NCBI GenBank assembly: GCA_023488685.1
Contig: JAMDDR010000354.1
Coordinates: 1-64,000 of the forward strand
Reading direction: 5' to 3'
DNA: 64,000 nucleotides
Source: Chloroflexota bacterium
GTDB lineage: Bacteria > Chloroflexota > Anaerolineae > J036 > Brachytrichaceae
Shown here: one piece after another, positions 29,522 through 38,917 of the stretch
How positions within the stretch are numbered: the first letter of the stretch is position 1
How the letters are laid out: every line of letters begins with the position of its first letter
The notes under the pieces: model-generated
What the model saw: the letters and a program-made list of their open reading frames with translations, nothing else
Database searches by the model: none
Told to the model about the DNA's origin: nothing
Program-made: the position numbers and the translations under genes

Positions 29522-30172
29522 CTACTTTGGCGGATGTTTTCCCAAGCCGTGGCGTTGTGCCAACAAAGCGGCCTCGACACGGCTGCGCACGTGTAACTTC
29601 TGCAGGACGGCGGTGAGATAGTGCTTGACGGTCTTTTCAGCCAATCCCAACTCTGCGCCTACTTCCTTGTTGCTTAAACCGCGCGCAACCAGTTCGAGCA
29701 CCTGGCGTTCACGATCGGTCAATTCGGACAGAGGGTCGTCGCCGGGCTTGTGCGTCATCTCACGCAGGAGGTTGCCCGCCATTTTAGGTGTGATGTAGGC
29801 TTCACCTCGCGATGCGGCCATGATGGCGGCTACGATCTCGCCGGCACCCGCACCCTTGACCACATAGCCTTGTGCGCCTGCCTTCATGGCAGCCATCAGG
29901 TCGTCGCCTTCCTCCGAGGCCGTTAACATGACGATTTGCGTCTCCGGTGAGACGCGTTTCACTTCGGCTGCCGCCTGTAAACCACTGCTCTCCGGCATGG
30001 TGATATCAAGCAGCAATACGTCAGGGTGTAATTGCTGTGCCAGATCCACCGCCTGGCGACCGTTTTCACCTTCGCCGACGATGTTCATCTCCGGATGGCG
30101 GCTCAGTGTGAAGAGCACACCCTGACGGAACAAGGGGTGATCGTCGACGACCAGGACACGTATTGGCGACAT
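29522..30172 (-). CDS. NarL/FixJ-family response regulator
   Basis: IRVLVVDDHPLFRQGVLFTLSRH...DVLLLDITMPESSGLQAA...LTDRERQVLELVARGLSNKEVGAELGLAEKTVKHYLTAVLQKLHVRSRVEA. Confidence 0.97.
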   Translation of the reverse strand: MSPIRVLVVDDHPLFRQGVLFTLSRHPEMNIVGEGENGRQAVDLAQQLHPDVLLLDITMPESSGLQAAAEVKRVSPETQIVMLTASEEGDDLMAAMKAGAQGYVVKGAGAGEIVAAIMAASRGEAYITPKMAGNLLREMTHKPGDDPLSELTDRERQVLELVARGLSNKEVGAELGLAEKTVKHYLTAVLQKLHVRSRVEAALLAQRHGLGKHPPK

Positions 30173-30177
30173 CGTTT

Positions 30178-31641
30178 CTATTCTCCCTCTCCATCCACCA
30201 CGGTATCCGAGTTGACGATATCCAACGGTAGCACTGCCATAATCGTTGTTCCCTGACCCGGCGCAGATCCAATGTGCAAGTGCCCGCCAAGAATCTCTGC
30301 GCGTTCTTGCAGCCCAGCTAACCCTAAATGGCGCCGGTGGCTATGATCGACCAGGTGCGCCGGATCGAAGCCGCTGCCATTATCGCTAATCGTAATCGTG
30401 AGAACGTCGTCTGCCGTATCGTAATCCACTGATTGGATCGTCGGGTTGCCGTGCAGGTGGCCGTTGTTGAGTGTCTCCTGGACGATGCGGTACGCGGCCG
30501 ACTTGAGCGCACTATTGCCTGGCAGCACAGCCGGCCCATTGAGCGATACCTGCCTGCCGGTCTTCCGGCTATAGTCGGTGACGGCTTTGTTGATTGCGCC
30601 TGCCAGGTCGAGTTCGTCCAGGTCTGGCAAACGCAACCCGCCGGCCATGTTGCGAATCTCCTGCAGTGAGCTTTGCAACGCCATGTGGATCAGGTTCAAG
30701 TCGAATGCGATCATCTCCGGGTCAGGTGGTTGCCAGCCTGGTGTATCCGGGTGCTGATCGATCGCCGCACGCAACGGCTCCATGCGCATGAGGGCAATGC
30801 CGAGGTCTTGCGCGGGACCGTCGTGCAGATCGGCACCCAGGCGCCGCATGGCGGCTTCGTTCACTTCGGCCGCGCGCACCGCGGCGCTTTGGATCTGTTG
30901 GCGCGACTCAGCCAGAGCCAGTGTTTGGCGCTCAATCGTGTCGCTGCCGCGCTTGACCAACCCGAAGAGCAACACGTACATCAGGAAGGTGGCAATGCCG
31001 ATGACTGCCCAGCCCTGTAACTGCGTGATCAGGATGGCCTGTCGCAAGGTATCGAGCGACTGATAGAAGCTGGCGATCGCGATAATCTGTTTGCCCGATT
31101 CGTCCCATACCGGGAAATACGTCTCAATCAGATTCTGACGGTTTTGTTGAGTGGTGGGCATAAAGTCCACGTGATCGGTGAAGGTTGAATACATCTGCCC
31201 TTCGAGCGCGATACGCATGCCCGGCGTGGCCATGTCCGTGCCCGGCGGGATCGGTAGATTGCTATAGACCAATTCGCCATTGGGCTTGCAGATGTGGAAC
31301 GCAATAAAGTCGCCGTGCCGGACGTTGGTGCGCAGGAGTTGATCCAGGTGTCTCTTCTGAAGCGAAGTGATCTCGTCGAGGCTTGACAGCTCCCACAGGT
31401 GAGGGGCGATCGTGCTGTCCACGAAAACGGCCGTTATTTGCAGGCTGTTTGTGATGACCTGCTGTTCGATCTCACGGTTGATCCACCAGCCGATGAAGCC
31501 GGCGCCGAGAAGCAAAATTAGGCCACTGAGCAGCATGAACTGATATAACAACGAGAGGCGGAAGAAAGGCCCGAGTAGCGTGCGTATGCCCTGGGCGATG
31601 GCGCGAGAAATAGCGGTCAGCATTCGTCTGATCATGCTCAA
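30178..31641 (-). CDS. Sensor histidine kinase (HisKA_3/NarX-like)
   Basis: MRRLGADLHDGPAQDLGIALMRME...YRIVQETLNNGHLHGNPTIQS...ITISDNGSGFDPAHLVDHSHRRHLGLAGLQERAEILGGHLHIGSAPGQGT. Confidence 0.96.
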   Translation of the reverse strand: MSMIRRMLTAISRAIAQGIRTLLGPFFRLSLLYQFMLLSGLILLLGAGFIGWWINREIEQQVITNSLQITAVFVDSTIAPHLWELSSLDEITSLQKRHLDQLLRTNVRHGDFIAFHICKPNGELVYSNLPIPPGTDMATPGMRIALEGQMYSTFTDHVDFMPTTQQNRQNLIETYFPVWDESGKQIIAIASFYQSLDTLRQAILITQLQGWAVIGIATFLMYVLLFGLVKRGSDTIERQTLALAESRQQIQSAAVRAAEVNEAAMRRLGADLHDGPAQDLGIALMRMEPLRAAIDQHPDTPGWQPPDPEMIAFDLNLIHMALQSSLQEIRNMAGGLRLPDLDELDLAGAINKAVTDYSRKTGRQVSLNGPAVLPGNSALKSAAYRIVQETLNNGHLHGNPTIQSVDYDTADDVLTITISDNGSGFDPAHLVDHSHRRHLGLAGLQERAEILGGHLHIGSAPGQGTTIMAVLPLDIVNSDTVVDGEGE

Positions 31642-31725
31642 TCTGCAGGATATGGGCGGGTGTTGGGCGCCCCATGCCGAGTGGCTCTATCTTAAACCAC
31701 CTTGGGATGGAAATACCCCGACAGG

Positions 31726-33045
31726 CTACCACAGGCTCAGTTGCCAGGCCGGGCGGCGGCCATCCAGCAGTACAAATGGCGCGGCGCGTGACGTGATGAC
31801 GCCAATCGCCGCCAGCGCGCGCAAGTCACACAATTTGCCCTGGCGCCGTGCTGCCAGGATAGCCTCGGCCCCCTTTGGGCCGATCCCTGGCACACGTAGC
31901 AGCATCAGCTTGTCGGCGCGGTTGATCTCGACAGGCGCGTCGATCAGGTTCGCGCGTGCCCACACGATCTTGGGATCCGTGTCCAATGGCAGGTTGCCCG
32001 TCGTGCTGAAAGGCAGGTCCTCCAGGTCAAACCCATAATCGCGTAGCAGGAATGAGGATTGATACAGGCGGTATTCGCGCAGTGGATTCTCACCCGGACG
32101 GTTCTCCAATGGTGTGCCGGTGACCGGACGAAACGCCGAGTAATATACCCGCGACAGGTGTGTGCGTTTGAATAGCTCTGCGCTGACGCTCATGATTTCG
32201 AGATCGCTCTCGTCTGCGCCACCCACCACCAATTGCGTCACCGACGAAGGCCATTTGCCGCCCCAACCGAAATGGGGCGAGCGAGTGCGGCGGATCTCCT
32301 CCACCCACTGCAGGGGTTTGAGCAGTTCCTCGACGAAGATCTTGTGCGGCGCGAGGCGTGCCAGTCGTTCCGAATTGGGCGCTTCCAGGTTGATCGACAC
32401 CCGGTCGGCCAGTTGCATCATGCGCTCCACCTGTGCGCGCTCCGCGCCAGGCATGATCTTCAGGTGCAGGTAGCCGCGATAGCCCATCTTGCGGCGCAGG
32501 ATCTCGGCGGTGTCGATGAGCTGATCTTGTGTGCGGATGCCACCCCCTGCGATGCCAGAACTGAGAAAGAACCCCTCGACGATGTTGGCGTGGTGCAACT
32601 GCATAAACGTGCGTGCCATCTCGTCGGGTTTGAATGTGGCACGGCGGAAGTCACGCCCCGCGCGGAATGGGCAATAGTAGCAATTGCGCTCGCACGCGGA
32701 TGTTAAAAGCGTCTTCAGCAGCGCTATCCGTTTGCCACCAGGCATAGCGGCATGATGGACACCGAGCGACCTGGCCTTGGCAGGCAACTGGGTATTGTCT
32801 GGGGCGCTCTGGCTTTGGTTGACCAGGTGGTGCAACTCGGCAGGTGAGCTGCCGCACGCCGCGCGTTGATAAGCGGAGGCGGGAATGGCCGGATGGGTTG
32901 CGTCAGAAGACACCCTGTAGGGGGCGGATGATTCGCGCAACATGGCCGCGCCTTTCGTCTTTGCCGGTGGTGCAGGGGTGTGTTCTTCGGCCGGCTCAAG
33001 GCTCATATAACTGGCGAACAACTCAAGCTTGGCTGTCCCATCCAT
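31726..33045 (-). CDS. Putative DNA modification/repair radical SAM protein with C-terminal helix-hairpin-helix
   Basis: CERNCYYCPFRAGRDFRRATFKPDEMARTFMQLH (CX3CX2C); GYRGYLHLKIMPGA; NRADKLMLLRVPGIGPKGAEAILAARRQGKL. Confidence 0.9.
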   Translation of the reverse strand: MDGTAKLELFASYMSLEPAEEHTPAPPAKTKGAAMLRESSAPYRVSSDATHPAIPASAYQRAACGSSPAELHHLVNQSQSAPDNTQLPAKARSLGVHHAAMPGGKRIALLKTLLTSACERNCYYCPFRAGRDFRRATFKPDEMARTFMQLHHANIVEGFFLSSGIAGGGIRTQDQLIDTAEILRRKMGYRGYLHLKIMPGAERAQVERMMQLADRVSINLEAPNSERLARLAPHKIFVEELLKPLQWVEEIRRTRSPHFGWGGKWPSSVTQLVVGGADESDLEIMSVSAELFKRTHLSRVYYSAFRPVTGTPLENRPGENPLREYRLYQSSFLLRDYGFDLEDLPFSTTGNLPLDTDPKIVWARANLIDAPVEINRADKLMLLRVPGIGPKGAEAILAARRQGKLCDLRALAAIGVITSRAAPFVLLDGRRPAWQLSLW

Positions 33046-33230
33046 TGCCCCCATTATAGAACAATTGTTCTGGCGATGCAAACCCTTGCGAAGCGTCCAT
33101 GCTCCCGGTCCAGGACGCTTCAGGGATGGGATAATCGCAAGCAGAACGGATACAGGTGGATGAAATGGTCGATGGTGTGAATCCACGAACGATTCTGACC
33201 GCTCCCCCCGGTGCTGCGAGAGGCCAAGCG

Positions 33231-33656
33231 ATGTTCAAGGTGTCGCCGGCGGTGAGGTTGGTAAAGCTTACGCTCTTGCTCGCGGGTATGGTGTCGATCG
33301 TGGCGGGTTGGTACCACTTCGTCATGAGTTGGATGGACCTGGTCGCACCTGCAACCGTGATCGGCGTCCGGCGGGATTTCGGCGGCGATCGGCTCGGAAG
33401 CAACTACCAGATCTATTACCAGTTCCTCACCGTGCATAAGCGTGCCGCAGACGGCTCGTTCGTGGTCGAAAACCCTATGACGATAGGCGATGTCCCGCGC
33501 GTGGGCAGCTTTCTGCAAGTGCGTTATTCATCACGTGATCCCCACTTCAACAGCCCATTGAGTGGGAGCGGGTTCGACTTGAGCGGCGCAGTGGTCGCCG
33601 AGTTCCTGTGGCTGGTGGGACTCGTTTTGCTGTGGGCAGCCTGGAAAGCAACTTGA
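33231..33656 (+). CDS. DUF3592-like membrane protein
   Basis: N- and C-terminal TM segments, GDVPRVGSFLQVRYSSRDPHFNSPLSGSGFDLSG. Confidence 0.7.
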   Translation: MFKVSPAVRLVKLTLLLAGMVSIVAGWYHFVMSWMDLVAPATVIGVRRDFGGDRLGSNYQIYYQFLTVHKRAADGSFVVENPMTIGDVPRVGSFLQVRYSSRDPHFNSPLSGSGFDLSGAVVAEFLWLVGLVLLWAAWKAT

Positions 33657-33675
33657 TGTCTGATCAGTTGATCCA

Positions 33676-34959
33676 TTATTCCGAAGGGATCGCTATCGAC
33701 TTGGCCGGTGTGGGCAGCGGGATGATGACCACCGCACTGAGCAGGAAGAAAACGGCCGCTATCGCGTACAGCGCAATGTAGCCGGCTGACGTGGACCCAA
33801 GTGCCTGGTTCAGTGGGTCGATCAGGGTGCCGCCCAGGAAACGCGCGATTGCGCTGCCGCCGGCGGTGGCGATATTGGCGATGCCCAGGTAGCGCGCAGC
33901 TTCGTTACGCGGCACGATGTCGGTTACCAACGCCCAGTTGGCGCTCAGGAACATACCAATGCCGATGCCGACCACGGTCGCAGCGATGACGATCAGGCTC
34001 AGATCGCGCACGATCAGGAGGGCGGCGGTGCCTGCTGTGGCGATGAGCCCGGCTGCGACGACAACGGGTTTGCGACCGAAGCGATCGGAGATCCACCCGG
34101 ATGGGATGGAGACGAGGACGAGTGCTGCTCCCAACACGGTCGTCAACAGGCTGATGTAACGTTGGGCTTCGTCCTGCTGCAATTTGATCACGTCGATGGC
34201 GTAGAACAGCAGGAAGGTTTGCAGCGCAATGAAGGCGGCCCAAAACAGCAGCCGGTTGGCAAACCACCATCCGAACGCGGGGTGTGCGCGGAAATCCACA
34301 CGGAATGAGCCGGCCAACGCCTGCCGCATGGTGCGTGTCGATGGGTTCGCGGCGACCTCCGGCCCTTCTCGTGCGGTGATGGCCGTTACCCCTAACGCTA
34401 CCAGGAAGATGAGCGACGGCACGGCGATGGCCGCCAGGATGGCTGCCTGTCCCCACTGCGCATAGCGCCCGACCAGTTGACCGGCGATCAAGCGACCGAT
34501 GATGAACGCCAGGATGTCGAGCGTGGCTTTGATGCCCGATGCCCGCCCGCGCTGCGACTCTGGAACCTGGTCTGGGATGAGCGCCTGCCAGGGACCTTGT
34601 ACTGTATTTGAGGCAAATTGGATGAGCAGTACACCGGCGACTACCAGCGCGAAGTCGGGTGCGAGCGCAATGAGCAACAGACATACGGTGACTAACAGGG
34701 TGCCCAACGCGAAATAGGGCAGGCGGCGCCCCCAATGCGAGCGGGTGCGATCCGACAAGACGCCGATGATCGGCTGTACCAGGATGGCGACGAGCAGCCC
34801 GGCAAAGGTGGTAAAACCAAGCGCCGTATTACGCCGGTCGGGAACGAGTTCGAGCACTTTGTGTCCCAGCACGGCGGGCTCAAGCGTATTGGACAGCATC
34901 GTGAGTGCAAAGCCGAAAGTCATCAACGCGAGCAGTCGGGGGAAGGAGAGATGTTTCAT
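33676..34959 (-). CDS. MFS transporter
   Basis: ILVQPIIGVLSDRTRSHWGRRLPYFALGTLLVTVCLLLIALAPDFALVVAGVLLIQFASNTVQGPWQALIPDQVPESQRGRASG. Confidence 0.95.
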   Translation of the reverse strand: MKHLSFPRLLALMTFGFALTMLSNTLEPAVLGHKVLELVPDRRNTALGFTTFAGLLVAILVQPIIGVLSDRTRSHWGRRLPYFALGTLLVTVCLLLIALAPDFALVVAGVLLIQFASNTVQGPWQALIPDQVPESQRGRASGIKATLDILAFIIGRLIAGQLVGRYAQWGQAAILAAIAVPSLIFLVALGVTAITAREGPEVAANPSTRTMRQALAGSFRVDFRAHPAFGWWFANRLLFWAAFIALQTFLLFYAIDVIKLQQDEAQRYISLLTTVLGAALVLVSIPSGWISDRFGRKPVVVAAGLIATAGTAALLIVRDLSLIVIAATVVGIGIGMFLSANWALVTDIVPRNEAARYLGIANIATAGGSAIARFLGGTLIDPLNQALGSTSAGYIALYAIAAVFFLLSAVVIIPLPTPAKSIAIPSE

Positions 34960-34972
34960 GGTATGCCCGGCA

Positions 34973-35866
34973 TCATTCGATCATCGTTGGACGCAGGATG
35001 CGGATGCGCTCAAGTGAGGCCAGTGCCTCGTCCACGCGTAGTTCGAACACGAGAGGACCTTCAAAGCGGGCGGTGGCGAGCGTGTCCAGTAGCAACCCAA
35101 TATCAAGATCACCTGCGCCGAGTGGCTGGTGATCTTTCCCGTACACGATGGGTTGGCCGGGTTGCCAGCGTGGCGCGTCGTGCAGGTGGATCTGCGCCAG
35201 GCGTGGCAGGCAGCGTGCGAGCGCACTGAATAGTTCAACATCACCCGAGAAACCTGACAGGATGTGGCCTGTATCCAGGCACATCGAGAGGTCCAGGTCT
35301 TCGGCGAGTTCGAGCGTCATGTCAAACGGGAACTCGATCGTCTCGACGGCCAGCTTGCGGCTGGGGATGCCCGTCTCCGCCAGGAGGGTTTTCAAGCTTT
35401 CGTGCGCTTTGTTCTGAAACTGCCGCAGGATCAGCGTGCGTGCCACGTCAGGCAGATTCATGCGATAGAACTCAGCCGCCAGGGCACCCGTGGCATGCAG
35501 GACATAGTCCTCTGGTTCCAATGGCCGTGTGGCGTGAATGACCCTGGCCAATGCACGGATGGACCCTTCGCGCACATCGCCGAGCAAGGTCGATGGCTCC
35601 ACCGACCACAAGGGCAGGTGCACCGTGTAAGTCAGGCCGAGTGTCTGTCTCAACGCGACCAGCTTTTCGATGGCGGGTGGGGCAAAAGCAGTGGGGAAGA
35701 ACAAAGCCAAATCGCCACCGATCTCCACCGTGCGGAAGCCGCTCGCTGCAACCTGGCGCACCAGTTCGGAATGGTCGAATGCCCCGATGTGTGCCATCAC
35801 TTGTTCAGGCGGCTGGCCGGAGGGAATGAGCATCCCAAGCTGCATCTCCATGATTCCAAAGCGCAC
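34973..35866 (-). CDS. Sugar phosphate isomerase/epimerase (TIM barrel, AP_endonuc_2-like)
   Basis: QVAASGFRTVEIGGDLALFFP...LAVETIEFPFDMTLELAEDLDLSMCLDTGHILSGFSGDVELF...QIHLHDAP. Confidence 0.88.
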   Translation of the reverse strand: MRFGIMEMQLGMLIPSGQPPEQVMAHIGAFDHSELVRQVAASGFRTVEIGGDLALFFPTAFAPPAIEKLVALRQTLGLTYTVHLPLWSVEPSTLLGDVREGSIRALARVIHATRPLEPEDYVLHATGALAAEFYRMNLPDVARTLILRQFQNKAHESLKTLLAETGIPSRKLAVETIEFPFDMTLELAEDLDLSMCLDTGHILSGFSGDVELFSALARCLPRLAQIHLHDAPRWQPGQPIVYGKDHQPLGAGDLDIGLLLDTLATARFEGPLVFELRVDEALASLERIRILRPTMIE

Positions 35867-35925
35867 GTTGGTTCCTTATGCGTCCATCATCATACCGTGA
35901 ACCGATGCATGATAGGATTTCTGGC

Positions 35926-37368
35926 ATGGTGAGTGATATTACTGTCGTGGGTGGGGGACTGGCCGGCACTGAGGCGGCCTGGCAGGCGGCGCAGCGCGGT
36001 GCGCGTGTGCGCCTGTACGAGATGCGACCGCGCAAAATGACACCAGCGCACACCACGGACCGTCTGGCCGAACTGGTGTGCAGCAATTCGCTTGGCTCGG
36101 ACCTGGTCGATCGTGCGCCGGGCTTGTTGAAGCATGAGTTGCGAGCGCTCGATTCGCTGATCATGGCGTGTGCGGACACCGCGACGGTGCCCGCCGGTGG
36201 AGCACTGAGATCCGATCGCGACCGTTTCGCACAGGCCGTGACGGAACGGATTGAGTCTCACCCGAACATTGAAGTCGTGCGTGAGGAAGTGACTGGCATT
36301 CCCGCCGGCGTGGCTGTCATTGCGTCAGGCCCGCTCACGTCGGAGCGGCTGGCGGCTGAAATCATCAAGCTCACCGGCAGCGAGCACTTGTATTTTTGGG
36401 ATGCCATTGCGCCGATCGTCACACTGGAGTCGATTGACTTTAGCATCGCGTTCCGCGCATCGCGCTATGGCGTGCACGGTGATGGCACGGTCACCGCGCC
36501 GGGCGAGCATCTGGGTGAGGGTGACTACATCAACTGCCCAATGTCGCGCGACGAATACAACGGCTTTATGGACGCGCTCCTCGGCGCTGAAACGGCCACC
36601 CTGCGGGATTTCGAACTGCGCAGTGACCAGTTTTTCGAGGGCTGTCTGCCGGTCGAGGTGATGGCGCGACGAGGAAGGGATGCGCTGGCATACGGACCGA
36701 TGCGACCAGTAGGGATCAAAGACCCGCGCACGGGCAAACGCCCTTACGCCGTCGTGCAGTTGCGCCAGGATAACATCGCCGGCTCGCTGTACAACGTGGT
36801 CGGCTTCCAGACCAACTTGAAGTTCCCGGAACAGGATCGCGTGCTGCGTATGATTCCCGGTCTGCAAGGGGCCGAGTTCGTGCGCTACGGCCAGATGCAC
36901 CGCAATACGTTCATCAACTCGCCACTGTTGCTTGATGCGACGATGAAGTTCCGGCACAAGGTGATCGACGCAGAACGAACAGTCGATCCAGCGACTCATT
37001 CCATCTTCTTCGCGGGTCAAATCGTGGGTGTGGAAGGTTACATCGGCAATGCTGCCACTGGTTTGCTGGCCGGTCTTAACGCGACGCGCGCGTTGCGGAG
37101 CTGGCCGCTGATCGAGTTGCCGCCGGCGACCATGCTGGGCGCGCTGTGTTATTACGTATCACACGCCGACCCCAAGACATTCCAGCCGATGAAGGCCAAC
37201 TTTGGCATTCTGCCACCGCTGGATCACCCGCCGCGCGACAAACGTGGCCGTGCTGCCATGTATGCCGAGCGCGCCCATCAGGCCCTGGCCAATTTTCAGG
37301 CGTCGATCGATGATGCAAAACTCACTGCCCCCGCGCTGCAACCACCAATGGCGCCCCCTCAGCCGTAA
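35926..37368 (+). CDS. trmFO: Methylenetetrahydrofolate--tRNA-(uracil-5-)-methyltransferase TrmFO
   Basis: MVSDITVVGGGLAGTEAAWQAAQRGARVRLYEMRPRKMTPAHTTDRLAELVCSNSLGSD...LLKHELRALDSLIM...GQIVGVEGYIGNAATGLLAGLNA. Confidence 0.97.
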   Translation: MVSDITVVGGGLAGTEAAWQAAQRGARVRLYEMRPRKMTPAHTTDRLAELVCSNSLGSDLVDRAPGLLKHELRALDSLIMACADTATVPAGGALRSDRDRFAQAVTERIESHPNIEVVREEVTGIPAGVAVIASGPLTSERLAAEIIKLTGSEHLYFWDAIAPIVTLESIDFSIAFRASRYGVHGDGTVTAPGEHLGEGDYINCPMSRDEYNGFMDALLGAETATLRDFELRSDQFFEGCLPVEVMARRGRDALAYGPMRPVGIKDPRTGKRPYAVVQLRQDNIAGSLYNVVGFQTNLKFPEQDRVLRMIPGLQGAEFVRYGQMHRNTFINSPLLLDATMKFRHKVIDAERTVDPATHSIFFAGQIVGVEGYIGNAATGLLAGLNATRALRSWPLIELPPATMLGALCYYVSHADPKTFQPMKANFGILPPLDHPPRDKRGRAAMYAERAHQALANFQASIDDAKLTAPALQPPMAPPQP

Positions 37369-37369
37369 G

Positions 37370-37393
37370 TCCCAAATCGAAAATCGAAAATCG
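37370..37393. repeat. Heptamer tract tcccaaatcgaaaatcgaaaatcg
   Basis: Unit gaaaatc; ends 2 nt before the ATG at 37396. Confidence 0.85.
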
Positions 37394-37395
37394 TC

Positions 37396-37887
37396 ATGTG
37401 GACCCGCTTTACCATCACCGTCGCCTACGCTGCGCTGCTCGTTGCGTATGGCTCTGCGCTGCTCATCGGCTGGAGCCTGACGCAGACGATCCCAGGTATT
37501 TCTGCAAGCGAAAATCCTGGTGTCCTGGCACGTAGTGTGGCTTTGGCTGTCGTCGCCTGGCCGGTATGGTTCCTGCACTGGCGCTGGGCGCGCCGCGATT
37601 GGTTCTGGGAATCAAAGTCGGCGCAGTATTTCCTGGCTTTTTTCACCGCAATTGGGTTGATCGGTACGGTCGTCATTGGCACACAACTGATCACCCGCTT
37701 GTTTGAAGTGATGCTGGGCGCTCGCCCGCCGAATGAGGACTCGACGGGATTTCTCTTCGGGGCTTTGTGGTCCACAGTCATATCGCTGTGGATGTGGATA
37801 TATCACGGACGGACCTGGCTGGAGCACCGCCGCAGGGTAGGGGGGAGAAGCTCTGGCTCGGATGCAACCTGGCGGGTAAACAAATAA
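37396..37887 (+). CDS. DUF5671-like membrane protein
   Basis: TRFTITVAYAALLVAYGSALLIGWSL...VALAVVAWPVWFLHWRWARRD. Confidence 0.7.
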   Translation: MWTRFTITVAYAALLVAYGSALLIGWSLTQTIPGISASENPGVLARSVALAVVAWPVWFLHWRWARRDWFWESKSAQYFLAFFTAIGLIGTVVIGTQLITRLFEVMLGARPPNEDSTGFLFGALWSTVISLWMWIYHGRTWLEHRRRVGGRSSGSDATWRVNK

Positions 37888-38864
37888 TGTCTATTTCTCA
37901 TGTGATGCGGAATGTAGTGTGTGTCCTCGTCGCGAGTATGTGTGCCGCTTGCGCTGCCACGGCGCCAGCGCTGACCCCAAGCACGTCTGCGCCAACCGTG
38001 ATATCCAGCGCCACGAGCGAGCCAACTGCAGCCGTGCTTGCCACAGCTCTCCCTTCTACGCAGACGTCTACGCAGACCTTTGATGGAGAGCGCGCTTACG
38101 AGTCGGTGGTTCAACAAGTCGCACTCGGCCCACGCATCACAGGGAGTGAGCCGAACCGGGAACTGGGCGATCAGATCCTGGCACAACTCGCTGCGAACGG
38201 GTGGATGACCAGCACGCAAGCGTTTTCCTATCAGGGTACCCCCACGCGTAATCTCATCGGCACCAAAGGCAATGGCGGTGACATTATCATCCTTGGCGCA
38301 CACTACGACACACGCCGGCGCACCGACCAGGACAAACAAAAACCCACCGAACCGGTCCCTGGCGCCAATGATGGCGCCAGTGGCGTGGCCGTGTTGCTGG
38401 AGCTGTCACGTGTGCTCGACGTCGATAAAACGGGCAAACAAGTCTGGTTGGCATTCTTCGACGCCGAGGACAACGGCGATCTCGACGGTTGGGATTGGAT
38501 TGTGGGCTCGCGCTATTTCGCTGCAAACATGACCGTCACGCCCACGGCGGTGGTGATTGTAGATATGATCGGGGATCGACAACAGGAAATATACCTGGAG
38601 AGCAACTCCAATCGTGAGCTGGCGACGCAGATCTGGGACGTGGCCCAGCAAATGGGGTATGGCGATCAGTTTATCAAGCAAATGAAGTGGAGCATGACTG
38701 ATGACCATATGCCGTTCCTGGAGCGCGGTTTGCGGGCTGTGGACATCATAGACTTCGACTATCCGTACTGGCACACGGTACAGGACACGCCGGATAAAGT
38801 CAGCCCAGAGAGCCTGGAACATGTCGGCCGCACGTTGGAAGTGTGGCTGGAGGGCGACAAGTAA
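37887..38864 (+). CDS. M28-family metallopeptidase lipoprotein
   Basis: CVLVASMCAACAATAP lipobox; DIIILGAHYDTRRRTDQDKQKPTEPVPGANDGASGVAVLLELSRVL; WLAFFDAEDNGDLDGWDWIVGSRYF. Confidence 0.93.
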   Translation: MSISHVMRNVVCVLVASMCAACAATAPALTPSTSAPTVISSATSEPTAAVLATALPSTQTSTQTFDGERAYESVVQQVALGPRITGSEPNRELGDQILAQLAANGWMTSTQAFSYQGTPTRNLIGTKGNGGDIIILGAHYDTRRRTDQDKQKPTEPVPGANDGASGVAVLLELSRVLDVDKTGKQVWLAFFDAEDNGDLDGWDWIVGSRYFAANMTVTPTAVVIVDMIGDRQQEIYLESNSNRELATQIWDVAQQMGYGDQFIKQMKWSMTDDHMPFLERGLRAVDIIDFDYPYWHTVQDTPDKVSPESLEHVGRTLEVWLEGDK

Positions 38865-38917
38865 CCTGACACTGGGTATACTTCCGGTCAAAGCAGCGGT
38901 TATAAGGAGAACAAGGG

